Shown here piece after piece: positions 26,643-34,642 of a stretch of DNA of 64,000 bases. The translations under genes were made by a program, and so were the position numbers. The notes beneath the pieces are model-generated. The model saw only the letters and a program-made list of their open reading frames with translations. It was not told where the DNA came from and did no database searches. Position 1 is the first letter of the stretch. The number at the start of each line of letters is the position of its first letter. The DNA lies in assembly GCF_046484155.1 (NCBI RefSeq), contig NZ_JAWOBT010000047.1, positions 14,618 through 78,617 of the forward strand, read 5' to 3'. This DNA comes from Alkalibacterium sp046484155 (GTDB lineage Bacteria > Bacillota > Bacilli > Lactobacillales > Carnobacteriaceae_A).

Positions 26643-26651
26643 TGTTAGAAT
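26643..26651 (+). promoter_or_regulatory. Extended -10 promoter for ykuJ
   Basis: TGTTAGAAT lies 41 bases before the ykuJ start. The -35 region is weak. Confidence 0.4.
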
Positions 26652-26692
26652 AAAAAAGTGAAGAGACAAAAGAATAAGAAAGGGGAAAACAA

Positions 26693-26944
26693 ATGAAACC
26701 ATCCCAACTTATACCAATTATCAGACGTTTAGAAGCAATGCGTGAAGATCAATCGGAAGAAGTGCAAGTTAGACGTTTTGAGAGTGACGGTGTTGAAAAA
26801 TGTATCGTGCGTTATGATGGTAAGTCTAAAATGTTCGAACTTGAAGATCGTACAGCTCAGCAAACATATGAATTCGATAATATTGATTATGTGGCTGTTG
26901 AAATACTCGAATTAGTCGAACCTGCTTCATCTACCGAAGAGTAA
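26693..26944 (+). CDS. YkuJ/DUF1797 family protein
   Basis: An 83-residue small protein that begins MKPSQLIPIIRRLEAMREDQ and continues as a compact alpha-beta domain (EVQVRRFESDGVEKCIVRYD, TYEFDNIDYVAVEILEL). Conserved in Firmicutes and structurally characterised as a homodimer family, but without a known function. AAGGGGAAAA precedes the ATG. It is a single-gene unit between the extended -10 and a terminator. Confidence 0.8.
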   Translation: MKPSQLIPIIRRLEAMREDQSEEVQVRRFESDGVEKCIVRYDGKSKMFELEDRTAQQTYEFDNIDYVAVEILELVEPASSTEE

Positions 26945-26953
26945 GGAGTGCAC

Positions 26954-26986
26954 AAAAGGAAGTGCTTTGTGTGCTTCCTTTTTTTT
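26954..26986 (+). terminator. Rho-independent terminator after ykuJ
   Basis: AAAAGGAAG / CTTCCTTTT arms with inner GTGC..GTGC bases, then T8. Confidence 0.85.
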
Positions 26987-27033
26987 AGAAAATCCCCTTT
27001 CGTGCATTGAAATAATAGTTTAGGAGGGAAATA

Positions 27034-27579
27034 ATGCTGAGTAGTTTTAAGCCCACGTGGATGGTTGAATCCATATACCAAATTACTCCAGAGCAATTAA
27101 AAAGTGCCAACATAAAAGCTATATTGACAGATTTAGACAATACGCTAATTGCCTGGAATAATCCAGAAGCAACTGAAGAAACTATTCGATGGATCAAACT
27201 AATGAAAAAAAATGATATCAAAGTTGTTATTCTTTCAAATAACTCCAATAAAAGAGTGAAAAAAGTAGCGAGTATACTGGAATTAGATTTTATACCAAAT
27301 GCATTGAAACCATTAACGATAGGCTTTAAAAAAGCTATTAAAAAGTATTCTTTCCCAAGAGAAGAATGGCTGATGGTCGGAGATCAGGTTATAACGGATA
27401 TAAAAGGCGCAAATAACGCGGGATTCAAAAGTGTATTAGTTAAACCTATCTTAGATTCCGATGCATGGAATACACGATTAAACAGATTCGTAGAATTGAA
27501 AATAATGAATTATTTAATAAAAAAAGATTCAGAAATGAAATGGAGAGATACGATACATGGCAGACGAATTAATGAATAA
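27034..27579 (+). CDS. yqeG: YqeG family HAD IIIA-type phosphatase
   Basis: A 181-residue HAD superfamily phosphatase. Motif I is LTDLDNTLIAWN (residues 30-41), motif II is VVILSNNSNKR, the lysine lies in ALKPLTIGFKKA and motif IV is MVGDQVITDIKGANNAG. Some relatives act on phosphatidylglycerophosphate, but the substrate here is not known. TAGGAGGGA precedes the ATG. It overlaps yqeH by 23 bases and opens the conserved yqeG-yqeH-yhbY-nadD-yqeK-rsfS-yqeM ribosome-assembly and NAD run. Confidence 0.92.
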   Translation: MLSSFKPTWMVESIYQITPEQLKSANIKAILTDLDNTLIAWNNPEATEETIRWIKLMKKNDIKVVILSNNSNKRVKKVASILELDFIPNALKPLTIGFKKAIKKYSFPREEWLMVGDQVITDIKGANNAGFKSVLVKPILDSDAWNTRLNRFVELKIMNYLIKKDSEMKWRDTIHGRRINE

Positions 27580-28687
27580 CGAAATGAGATGTATTGGCTG
27601 TGGGGCTGTTTTACAATCAGAAGATGAAGCGAAGTCTGGTTATCTTCCGGCTTCCGTATTAAGTGAAAGTGATTCGGAAGATAACGTATATTGTAAACGG
27701 TGCTTTCGGTTAAGACACTACAATGAAGTTCAGGATGTTGAGCTAAATGACGATGACTTTCTAAATATGCTTCAAGAATTGAATCAGGAGGATGCTTTAA
27801 TAGTCAACGTTATAGACATATTTGATTTCAATGGAAGTATTATTTCAGGCATTCAAAGGTTTGCGGGTAACAATCCTATAATAATTGTAGCAAATAAAAG
27901 TGACCTTTTACCAAAAGTTCATCGAAAAAGTAAGTTACGTCAATGGGTGACAGAGCAAGTGCAAAGTCATGGCATCAGACCTCAAAATGTTTATTTAGTT
28001 AGCGCATTAAACAAAGAGTCTGTTACAGAATTTATGGAAGCCTTAGAAAAAGAACGTAAAGGTAAAGATGTTTATGTCGTAGGAACAACTAATGTAGGCA
28101 AATCAACATTAATCAATCAAATAATCAATATTGCTACAGAGTCTGAGAACACAATTACGACATCTTATTTCCCGGGAACGACTTTGGGTAAAATTGAAAT
28201 CCCACTGGGTAATAAAAAGGTGCTCGTAGATACTCCCGGAATTATACAGAAAAATCAGTTGTCACAGTATTTAAATCCACAAGAATTAAAGATCATCACC
28301 CCAAGAAAAGAAGTGAAACCAAAATCCTATCAATTGAACGATAATCAGACATTGTTCTTTGGCGGCTTAGCTAGATTTGATTACTTGATGGGAGAAGGAA
28401 AGCAGTCTTTCGTCTGTTATGTTTCAAATGAAATAACTATTCACCGAACGAAGACGGAAAAAGCAGATGAATTATACGAAAATCATTTAGGCGAGTTGCT
28501 GTCTCCACCTAATGCTGAATCCGTCGCTTCTTTCCCTAAATTAAAGCGTCATGAATTTAAAATCAAAGAACCGTCAGATATAGTGTTTAACGGCTTGGGT
28601 TGGGTGTCCATCGATGCTACAGATATACAAGTAGCAGGTTGGGCGCCAGAAGGCGTGGATGTTATAGTGAGAAAACAGCTTATTTAA
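27557..28687 (+). CDS. yqeH: Ribosome biogenesis GTPase YqeH
   Basis: Circularly permuted GTPase required for 30S assembly. The 376-residue protein starts with a zinc finger (CIGCGAVLQ, then YCKRCFRLRHY). The G motifs are in permuted order: VANKSDLLP (G4), LVSALNKES (G5), VVGTTNVGKSTLINQ (G1) and LVDTPGI (G3). A C-terminal domain of unknown partner binds rRNA or protein in relatives. The start lies inside yqeG, so translation is probably coupled. Confidence 0.96.
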   Translation: MADELMNNEMRCIGCGAVLQSEDEAKSGYLPASVLSESDSEDNVYCKRCFRLRHYNEVQDVELNDDDFLNMLQELNQEDALIVNVIDIFDFNGSIISGIQRFAGNNPIIIVANKSDLLPKVHRKSKLRQWVTEQVQSHGIRPQNVYLVSALNKESVTEFMEALEKERKGKDVYVVGTTNVGKSTLINQIINIATESENTITTSYFPGTTLGKIEIPLGNKKVLVDTPGIIQKNQLSQYLNPQELKIITPRKEVKPKSYQLNDNQTLFFGGLARFDYLMGEGKQSFVCYVSNEITIHRTKTEKADELYENHLGELLSPPNAESVASFPKLKRHEFKIKEPSDIVFNGLGWVSIDATDIQVAGWAPEGVDVIVRKQLI

Positions 28688-28718
28688 TAAATGTAAAGAC
28701 ACAGAAAAGAGGATCGAT

Positions 28719-29039
28719 ATGAAATTAACAGGTAAACAAAAACGTTTTTTGCGTGCTGAAGCAAATCGTTTATCACCCATTTTTCAAATTGGGAAAAACG
28801 GTTTAACTATTGAAATGGTTGAAGAATTTGAAGAATCGCTTGGAAATAAAGAATTAATGAAAGTACAGCTGCTTCAAAATACTGACTGGACAGCTTCTGA
28901 AGCTGTAGCCTTTATTGAAGAAAATTCTGACATTACTGTCGTACAAAAAATTGGCAAAGTATTAGTTTTGTTCAAGCCTTCTGACAAAGAAAAGTATCAA
29001 CGTTACTCTTCTCGCTTGCCTAAATCCAATCATTCATAA
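28719..29039 (+). CDS. yhbY: Ribosome assembly RNA-binding protein YhbY (CRM domain)
   Basis: A 106-residue protein with one CRM RNA-binding domain: LTGKQKRFLRAEANRLSPIF at the N-terminus and the GxxG loop in FQIGKNGLT. It associates with pre-50S particles in relatives. AGAGGATCG precedes the ATG. It lies between yqeH and nadD, as in other Firmicutes. Confidence 0.95.
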   Translation: MKLTGKQKRFLRAEANRLSPIFQIGKNGLTIEMVEEFEESLGNKELMKVQLLQNTDWTASEAVAFIEENSDITVVQKIGKVLVLFKPSDKEKYQRYSSRLPKSNHS

Positions 29040-29054
29040 AGGGGAGGATGACCG

Positions 29055-29717
29055 TTGTTAAATATAGTTGCGAACGTCGTTGAACCAAAAGTAGTCGACG
29101 AGCTGTATGAGACGATTCCACTGAGAAAAGTAGGCATATTAGGTGGGACATTTAACCCTCCACATTTAGGGCATTTAATTATTGCTGAACAAGTAAGATG
29201 CCAGCTGGGTTTAGAAAAAGTAATGTTTTTACCGAGTGCTGATCCCCCACACAAGAAAGAAAAGAAAACGATCGCTGCCAAACACAGGATAGCAATGATA
29301 CGTGCATCGATCTCATCTAACGACGGATTTTCATTGGAAGAGATCGAGATACAGCGTGGTGGCAAAAGTTACACTTACGATACAATCGTTCAACTGAAAG
29401 AAATGAATCCTGATATAGAATTTTATTTTATTATCGGAGCGGATATGGTAGAGGATTTGAAAAACTGGTATAAAATTGACGACCTTTTACAGATCGTTCA
29501 ATTTGTAGCGGTTAATCGTCCTTCCTACACTTTAAATACGTCTTATCCAGTTATTACAGTTGATGTACCAAACATTGATATTAGTTCGAGCTTGATTCGT
29601 CAAAAAGCTATGGATAACTGTTCAATAAAATATTTAGTTCCTCCAGAAGTCGAGAAATATATCGGAAGTGAAGGATTATATAAAAATGAGAAAAATTCAG
29701 ATGGATTATCAAAATGA
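29055..29717 (+). CDS. nadD: Nicotinate-nucleotide adenylyltransferase
   Basis: Adenylates nicotinate mononucleotide to deamido-NAD. The 220-residue protein carries a short N-terminal extension, then VGILGGTFNPPHLGHLIIAE with the HxGH motif near residue 40, and the second motif ISSSLIRQKAM near the end. It starts with TTG at 29055, 5 bases after GGGGAGGATG. No ATG in frame lies before the nucleotide-binding loop. Overlaps the next gene yqeK by 32 bases. Confidence 0.94.
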   Translation: MLNIVANVVEPKVVDELYETIPLRKVGILGGTFNPPHLGHLIIAEQVRCQLGLEKVMFLPSADPPHKKEKKTIAAKHRIAMIRASISSNDGFSLEEIEIQRGGKSYTYDTIVQLKEMNPDIEFYFIIGADMVEDLKNWYKIDDLLQIVQFVAVNRPSYTLNTSYPVITVDVPNIDISSSLIRQKAMDNCSIKYLVPPEVEKYIGSEGLYKNEKNSDGLSK

Positions 29718-30288
29718 TTTTATTAGTTTAAGCAGAAAAGAACTAGTGAAAATCATGAAGGATGCGATGAGTCAACGAAGATACAGGCACGTATTAAGAG
29801 TGGAAAAAACGGCTATAGAGCTTGCTGAAAAATACAATATAGATAAAGAAAAGGTAAGTATTGCTGCTTTAGCGCACGATTATGCGAAAGAAAAACCTGA
29901 TGAAGAAATGCGTGATTTAATTATTAGTGAAAATCTGGAATTAGACATGTTGCAGTTTGGAAGTAATATTTGGCATGGTCCTATCGGGGCAGTCCTCATG
30001 AAGAACGAATATCAACTAGAAGACGAAGATATTTTAGAAGCTATAAAATATCATACCATTGGAAGTCCGACAATGGGTGAAATCGCTCAAATTATATATG
30101 TTGCTGATTATATAGAGCCTAATCGCTTACACAAAGGTGTAGATAAAGCAAGGAAATTAGCTGAAAAAGATCTGTCAGCAACCGTTGCTTATATCACCAG
30201 ACAAACATTAAAACATTTAATTGACAGAAAAAATAAAATATACCCCAAAGCTGTTGAGACATATAACGCTTGGGTTGTAGAAAAATAA
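29686..30288 (+). CDS. yqeK: YqeK family HD-domain phosphohydrolase (Ap4A hydrolase)
   Basis: A 200-residue HD-domain metal-dependent hydrolase. Members cleave diadenosine tetraphosphate symmetrically. Motifs are YRHVLRVEKTAIELA, AALAHDYAKEKP (HD), IWHGPIGAVLMKNEY and YHTIGSPTMGEIAQI. I start at ATG 29686, which has AAGGA 10 bases upstream. An in-frame GTG at 29668 lies upstream of that ribosome site and is less likely. Coupled to nadD by overlap. Confidence 0.92.
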   Translation: MRKIQMDYQNDFISLSRKELVKIMKDAMSQRRYRHVLRVEKTAIELAEKYNIDKEKVSIAALAHDYAKEKPDEEMRDLIISENLELDMLQFGSNIWHGPIGAVLMKNEYQLEDEDILEAIKYHTIGSPTMGEIAQIIYVADYIEPNRLHKGVDKARKLAEKDLSATVAYITRQTLKHLIDRKNKIYPKAVETYNAWVVEK

Positions 30289-30299
30289 GGGGAAAAAGT

Positions 30300-30659
30300 A
30301 TGACTCAATCATCAATAGATATACTAGAATACGTAGTGAAAGCGGCAGATTCAAAAAAAGCCGAAGAAATAGTAGCGTTGGATATGAGAGATGTTTCTTT
30401 GTTAGCAGATTATTTTGTTATTCTGCATGCAAATAATGACAGACAGTTAAATGCAATCTCTTTAAGCATATTAGAGGCAGCTGATAAAAACAATCAAGAA
30501 GTTAAGCGTATTGAAGGTAAAGATAACGCACAATGGATTCTTATTGATTTAGGAGATATCATTGTTCACTTGTTCAAAAAAGAAGAACGCGATTTATATA
30601 AATTAGAGCGCTTGTGGTCTGACGCAGAACAAGTTGATATTAGTAAATGGCTTGATTAA
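30300..30659 (+). CDS. rsfS: Ribosome silencing factor RsfS
   Basis: Binds L14 on free 50S subunits and blocks 30S joining during starvation. The 119-residue product has DILEYVVKAADSKKAEEIVA, DYFVILHANNDRQL and the conserved WILIDLGDIIVHLFKKEERD. I start at ATG 30300, preceded by AAGGGGAAA. The in-frame upstream ATG at 30270 lies inside yqeK. Its TAA overlaps the ATG of the methyltransferase gene that follows. Confidence 0.95.
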   Translation: MTQSSIDILEYVVKAADSKKAEEIVALDMRDVSLLADYFVILHANNDRQLNAISLSILEAADKNNQEVKRIEGKDNAQWILIDLGDIIVHLFKKEERDLYKLERLWSDAEQVDISKWLD

Positions 30660-31381
30660 TGACTTACAACTGGTTTGCAAAAGTATATGATAACCTCATG
30701 GATGATAGCCTTTACGATAAGTGGTTAGTCTATACAAAAAGATATATTCCGAATGGAGAAAAAATACTTGAACTTGGCTGCGGAACAGGCATACTGGGAT
30801 TGAAATTAAAAAGAGATGGTTATGATATCACTGGTTTAGATTTGTCTGATGAAATGTTGAGTATTGCATACAACAAACAGCTTGATGAAGGCGTGACGTT
30901 TCCTTTGATACAAGGTGATATGAGAAATCTAGGGGATCTACCGATGTATCCTGGAATCATATGCTATAGCGATGCTCTGTGTTATATGGAAAACGAAAAA
31001 GAAGTTTTGCTCGTTTTTAAAGAGGTTTATAATCGCCTGGAGGAAAACGGAAAATTTTTATTCGATGTGCATTCTACTACTCAAATAGAAAATTTTTTAA
31101 CATCATCGTTTCATGCAGAAACAGAAAACATTGTTTTTATGTGGGATAGTTTTGAAGGGGAATACCCTTATTCAGTTGAACATGAATTGTCTTTTTTTGT
31201 AAACAATAAAGATAATCTATATGAAAGATTTGAAGAAACGCATAAAGAAAGAACATATCCGATAAATGTTTATATGGAATTACTGCAAGAAGCGGGTTTT
31301 CATGCTATCGACGTCAGTGCTGATTTTAAAGATGATGTGAGCGAAGATAGTAAACGCTGGTTTTTTGCTTGCACTAAATAA
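30659..31381 (+). CDS. SAM-dependent methyltransferase (YqeM-like)
   Basis: A 240-residue class I methyltransferase. The SAM-binding motif is KILELGCGTGILGLKL (residues 38-53), then GLDLSDEMLSIA and IQGDMRNLGDLP. The target is unknown, and position after rsfS matches yqeM. Start ATG overlaps the rsfS stop by one base (TAATG). tmcAL follows after 11 bases. Confidence 0.9.
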   Translation: MTYNWFAKVYDNLMDDSLYDKWLVYTKRYIPNGEKILELGCGTGILGLKLKRDGYDITGLDLSDEMLSIAYNKQLDEGVTFPLIQGDMRNLGDLPMYPGIICYSDALCYMENEKEVLLVFKEVYNRLEENGKFLFDVHSTTQIENFLTSSFHAETENIVFMWDSFEGEYPYSVEHELSFFVNNKDNLYERFEETHKERTYPINVYMELLQEAGFHAIDVSADFKDDVSEDSKRWFFACTK

Positions 31382-31392
31382 GGAGTTAGTTT

Positions 31393-32580
31393 ATGAAAGT
31401 ATGCGGGGTTGTAGCCGAGTATAATCCGTTTCACAATGGACATTTGTATCATCTTCAAGAGGCTAAAAAGAAAACAGAAGCTGATGTTATGGTAGTAGCC
31501 ATGTCAGGCAACTTCCTTCAAAGAGGGGAGCCGGCGATTGTAGATAAGTGGGACAGAGCATCACTTGCTTTACAACATGGTGCGGATATCGTCGTCGAGA
31601 TTCCTGCAGCTTTTAGTGTTCAGCCAGCAGACTTATATGCAAAAGGCGCTATAGAACTGCTGGCTCATATGGGGATTCATGTATTAAGTTTTGGGAGTGA
31701 ATCTGGAGAAGGTTCTGATTTTGTTCAAGCTGCAGCTGTTTATTCTGAGAAAGAAAAAGAAATAAATGATCTTTTTCGTAAAGAACAAAAACAGAAACTG
31801 ACTTATGCAAAAAACATGAGCGACATTCTCTCAAAATATTTTCCGGAACTTGAATTGGATCTTACCCAGCCAAATAACATGCTGGGATTCGCTTATGCAA
31901 GAGTGCTGGAAAAATATAATAGGCCAATTGAAATTGAAACGATTCGTAGAAAAAGCAGTCACTATCATGATAGTGAAGTCGGGGCAGGTAATGAAATCGC
32001 CAGTGCAACGGCCATTAGAAATCTGCTGTTTTCTGAGAATGAGTGGACTGATTATGATATACTTCCTTTCCCTAAAGAAACAGAGGGGATTTTAAATAAA
32101 AGCAAACATGTTAACTGGGATGACTTTTTTTCTTATCTAAAATACCGAATATTGACAACCCCGCACTCTGAGTTAAGTCGGATATATTTAATGGAGAAGG
32201 GTTTAGAATATAGAGTAAAAGAAGTCATTAAAGAATCATCAAATATGAATGTTTTTTTATCTCGATTAAAAACAAAACAACTTTCATGGACAAGGTTGCA
32301 GCGTTTAAGCTTTTATATACTGCTTAATCAATCTAAAGCAGAAATGGAACAGATGACAGAGAGCGTAGAATATATACGTGTGCTAGGATTTAATGAAACA
32401 GGACAAAAACATTTAAATCAGATAAAACATCAGTTGAAAAAACCATTGATTACAAACATTAATCAAAAAAACAACAGATTACTCGCTTATGACATAGTGG
32501 TCGGGGACGTTTATAGATTGGCTGATCAAACTAGAATTAAAAGCCAAGATTATAAAAGAAAGCCGATTAAAATATATTGA
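31393..32580 (+). CDS. tmcAL: tRNA(Met) cytidine acetate ligase TmcAL (YlbM family)
   Basis: Forms N4-acetylcytidine at the wobble base of elongator tRNA-Met from acetate and ATP. The 395-residue nucleotidyltransferase-like protein has VVAEYNPFHNGHLYHLQEA with the HxGH motif near residue 18, AMSGNFLQRGEPAIVDKWDR and SATAIRNLL (ISSTxIR-like motif) near residue 201. AAGGAG precedes the ATG. The promoter of the next operon overlaps its stop codon. Confidence 0.93.
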   Translation: MKVCGVVAEYNPFHNGHLYHLQEAKKKTEADVMVVAMSGNFLQRGEPAIVDKWDRASLALQHGADIVVEIPAAFSVQPADLYAKGAIELLAHMGIHVLSFGSESGEGSDFVQAAAVYSEKEKEINDLFRKEQKQKLTYAKNMSDILSKYFPELELDLTQPNNMLGFAYARVLEKYNRPIEIETIRRKSSHYHDSEVGAGNEIASATAIRNLLFSENEWTDYDILPFPKETEGILNKSKHVNWDDFFSYLKYRILTTPHSELSRIYLMEKGLEYRVKEVIKESSNMNVFLSRLKTKQLSWTRLQRLSFYILLNQSKAEMEQMTESVEYIRVLGFNETGQKHLNQIKHQLKKPLITNINQKNNRLLAYDIVVGDVYRLADQTRIKSQDYKRKPIKIY

Positions 32581-32605
32581 CATTGTCAGCTTAAACTAGT
32601 ATAAT
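32577..32605 (+). promoter_or_regulatory. Consensus promoter for yceD-rpmF
   Basis: TTGACA (32577-32582) overlaps the TGA stop of tmcAL, and TATAAT (32600-32605) follows at exactly 17 bases. Both boxes are perfect consensus. Confidence 0.92.
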
Positions 32606-32704
32606 TATTTTTGTTGCTCAATTAAGTGAAAACTTTTTAAAAGTAATAACTCAAGTGCCTAAAGTATTAGGTTGAAAAAGACGTTTAACACTGAGGTGAA
32701 GTCT

Positions 32705-33265
32705 ATGAAAATCAAATGGGCATTAAATGAATTACAAAAATATCAGGATTCTGCTTTAGCTGTCGATGGATCTGTCGATTTAGAAAAGTCACTGAAAAAA
32801 CGTGATGATGAAATAATCGCAGTAAGTCCGGTTTCCTTAAAAGGAAGCTTAACAGTTGAAGAAAAATCTGTTTATTATGTTGATTTGATAGTGAGAGTGA
32901 TAATTACCATACCATCTTCCCGGTCTTTAGAACCAGTAGATGTGTCAATGGAAATTCCATTTTCAGAAATCTATCTAGCCCCCGATTCTCCTGTTAGTTT
33001 GGAACAATTTTCAGAAGAAGAGTTAGTCGAACGATTGTCCGCGGATATATTAGATCTCAATAAACCTATTGAGGATGCAATTTTAGCTAATAAACCCAGT
33101 CAAGTATTTACTGATGAAGAACTTGAGACGGATGATATGCCGAGCGGGAAAGATTGGATAGTTTTACCAGAAGATCAGCATAACGATGATACTAATTCAT
33201 CTAATGATGAAGGAGATCCAAGATTTGCAATACTAAAGGATCTCTTCAAAGACGATAACGAGTAA
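32705..33265 (+). CDS. yceD: YceD/DUF177 family protein
   Basis: A 186-residue DUF177 protein, nearly always encoded just before rpmF and linked in plants and bacteria to 23S rRNA accumulation or processing. Features are the N-terminal MKIKWALNELQKYQ, the central GSLTVEEKSVYYVDLIVRV and an acidic C-terminus ending DPRFAILKDLFKDDNE, typical of the family. I start at ATG 32705, with GAGGTGAAG upstream. TTG 32672 is in frame but has no ribosome site. Confidence 0.9.
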   Translation: MKIKWALNELQKYQDSALAVDGSVDLEKSLKKRDDEIIAVSPVSLKGSLTVEEKSVYYVDLIVRVIITIPSSRSLEPVDVSMEIPFSEIYLAPDSPVSLEQFSEEELVERLSADILDLNKPIEDAILANKPSQVFTDEELETDDMPSGKDWIVLPEDQHNDDTNSSNDEGDPRFAILKDLFKDDNE

Positions 33266-33306
33266 ATATATAGAATTCGAATCCTTTTAAGGAGGTGTGT
33301 TGGAAA

Positions 33307-33486
33307 ATGGCAGTACCTAAAAGAAGAACATCTGTTAGCAGAAAAGCAAAAAGACGTGCTCATATCAAATTGGACCTTCCAAACATGAGTGATTGTCCTA
33401 ATTGTGGCGAAGTTAAACGTAATCACCACATTTGCACTTCTTGCGGATTTTACGCAGGCAAAGAGGTCATCAATAAAGAAGCTTAA
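33307..33486 (+). CDS. rpmF: 50S ribosomal protein L32, zinc form
   Basis: A 59-residue large-subunit protein beginning MAVPKRRTSVSRKAKRRAH. It has the zinc-ribbon pairs CPNCGEVKRNHHICTSC, so this is the zinc-containing version. Start ATG 33307 is set by GGAGGTGTG at 33291-33299 and by the conserved MAVPKRR end. Co-transcribed with yceD and followed by a terminator. Confidence 0.97.
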   Translation: MAVPKRRTSVSRKAKRRAHIKLDLPNMSDCPNCGEVKRNHHICTSCGFYAGKEVINKEA

Positions 33487-33524
33487 TTTAATTGATCTAT
33501 CGGATAAGTTAAATTATATTATAT

Positions 33525-33566
33525 AAAAAAGTGTTTATGACTATTGTTCATAAACACTTTTTTGTT
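33525..33566 (+). terminator. Rho-independent terminator after rpmF
   Basis: AAAAAAGTGTTTATGA / TCATAAACACTTTTTT arms of 16 bp with a 7-base loop. Confidence 0.92.
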
Positions 33567-33636
33567 TCTCTTTATGTTATTATTTACATATGTAACTTCA
33601 AATTATAATTTGAAGATAAGAAATGGAAGTGACTTC

Positions 33637-34011
33637 GTGGGTTCATTAACAAATCTACTCCCTTTGATCGGGTTTTATTTAGTGCCTTTTATCACATTGG
33701 TTTTTTCGAAATGGATCAATAAACAATTTAATTTAATACGACTGTCGATAAAGGTTGTCGATGTGATTATCCCCTATATGATTTTACTTCTGTTTATCAT
33801 CAGTCAACTCTACCTGACAATCAATCTTGTTCCTTACTTATTTATTTTGATCTCAGTACTTGGCATTCTTTTAGCGTCGTATTACACATTCTATAAACAA
33901 GAATTAAACCTTTATCTGTTTTTCAGAATATGGTGGCGCATTGTTTTTATTATCTGTTTAATTTCCTATACGGGTGCAGGTATCTGGGTGCTATATCAAG
34001 GAGTAATTTGA
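33637..34011 (+). CDS. DUF3397-type small membrane protein
   Basis: A 124-residue integral membrane protein with four hydrophobic segments: LLPLIGFYLVPFITLVF, VVDVIIPYMILLLFIISQLY, PYLFILISVLGILLASYY and WWRIVFIICLISYTGAGIWV. Length, topology and location between rpmF and mraZ fit the DUF3397 family of Lactobacillales. Function unknown. The start is uncertain. GTG 33637 has GGAAG 7 bases upstream and gives a family-like length. ATG 33574 would add 21 residues but has no ribosome site and begins close to the rpmF terminator. Confidence 0.7.
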   Translation: MGSLTNLLPLIGFYLVPFITLVFSKWINKQFNLIRLSIKVVDVIIPYMILLLFIISQLYLTINLVPYLFILISVLGILLASYYTFYKQELNLYLFFRIWWRIVFIICLISYTGAGIWVLYQGVI

Positions 34012-34049
34012 AGTAAGAGTCAGTCATGAAAAATTAATAAACAGGCGTT

Positions 34050-34087
34050 CCCTAGTCATATGTATCAATGACTAGGGCTTTTTTTTG
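34050..34087 (+). terminator. Rho-independent terminator before the dcw cluster
   Basis: CCCTAGTCAT / ATGACTAGGG arms (34050-34059, 34068-34077), then T8. Confidence 0.93.
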
Positions 34088-34123
34088 TAAGTTTATAAAT
34101 AAATGTATTTTAGAGAAATAATG

Positions 34124-34148
34124 TGGTGGAAAGTGGGGAATTGTGGTA
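34124..34148 (+). promoter_or_regulatory. MraZ operator: three TGGNN repeats with 10-bp period
   Basis: TGGTG (34124-34128), TGGGG (34134-34138) and TGGTA (34144-34148) recur exactly every 10 bases, each with a 5-base spacer. A fourth TGGGA lies at 34165-34169. This is the known layout of MraZ sites in front of mraZ, so the dcw cluster is likely autoregulated. A clear -35/-10 pair was not found, and TTATAA at 34158-34163 is a possible -10. Confidence 0.8.
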
Positions 34149-34182
34149 GACTTTACCTTATAAGTGGGAAAGGGGCAGTGAA

Positions 34183-34614
34183 ATGTTATTAGGCGAATAC
34201 AAACATTCAATTGATGCAAAAGGCCGCTTGATTGTTCCAGCTAAATTTAGGGACGATTTAGGCGAACGTTTCATTGTGACCCGCGGATTAGACGGCTGTC
34301 TTTTCGGATACCCCATGGAAGAATGGAAACTACTCGAAGCAAAGTTAAAACAGCTTCCTCTTGCTAAAAAAGAATCGAGAGCGTTTACACGCTTCCTGTA
34401 TTCAGCAGCTACTGAATGTTCACTAGATAAACAAGGAAGAATTAATTTACCCAACACATTAACTAAACATGCAGCGCTCGAAAAAACGTGTTATATCATT
34501 GGTGTGTCGGATCGTATTGAAATATGGAGCGAAGACAGATGGACCTCATTTGCTGAAGAAGCGAATGAATCATTTGAAGACATAGCTGAAGAAATGATCG
34601 ACTTTGGATTCTAA
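34183..34614 (+). CDS. mraZ: Transcriptional regulator MraZ
   Basis: A 143-residue AbrB-fold DNA-binding protein that forms a ring and represses the division and wall cluster. It contains two SpoVT/AbrB half-repeats: MLLGEYKHSIDAKGRLIVPA with FRDDLGERFIVTRGLDGCLF, and ATECSLDKQGRINLPNTLTK with KTCYIIGVSDRIEIWS. Start ATG 34183 follows AAAGGGGCAG. It is preceded by its own TGGNN repeat operator and followed by rsmH. Confidence 0.97.
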   Translation: MLLGEYKHSIDAKGRLIVPAKFRDDLGERFIVTRGLDGCLFGYPMEEWKLLEAKLKQLPLAKKESRAFTRFLYSAATECSLDKQGRINLPNTLTKHAALEKTCYIIGVSDRIEIWSEDRWTSFAEEANESFEDIAEEMIDFGF

Positions 34615-34642
34615 CACGGAAAGTCAGCAAAGGGGTACAAAA

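Noticed and set aside
30270..30299. rsfS start at ATG 30270
   Set aside because: It lies inside yqeK with no ribosome site. ATG 30300 has AAGGGG upstream and gives the family N-terminus.
34124..34169. Short direct repeats as a possible CRISPR or plasmid iteron
   Set aside because: Five-base units with a 10-bp period before mraZ fit MraZ sites. No longer repeat or spacer is present.
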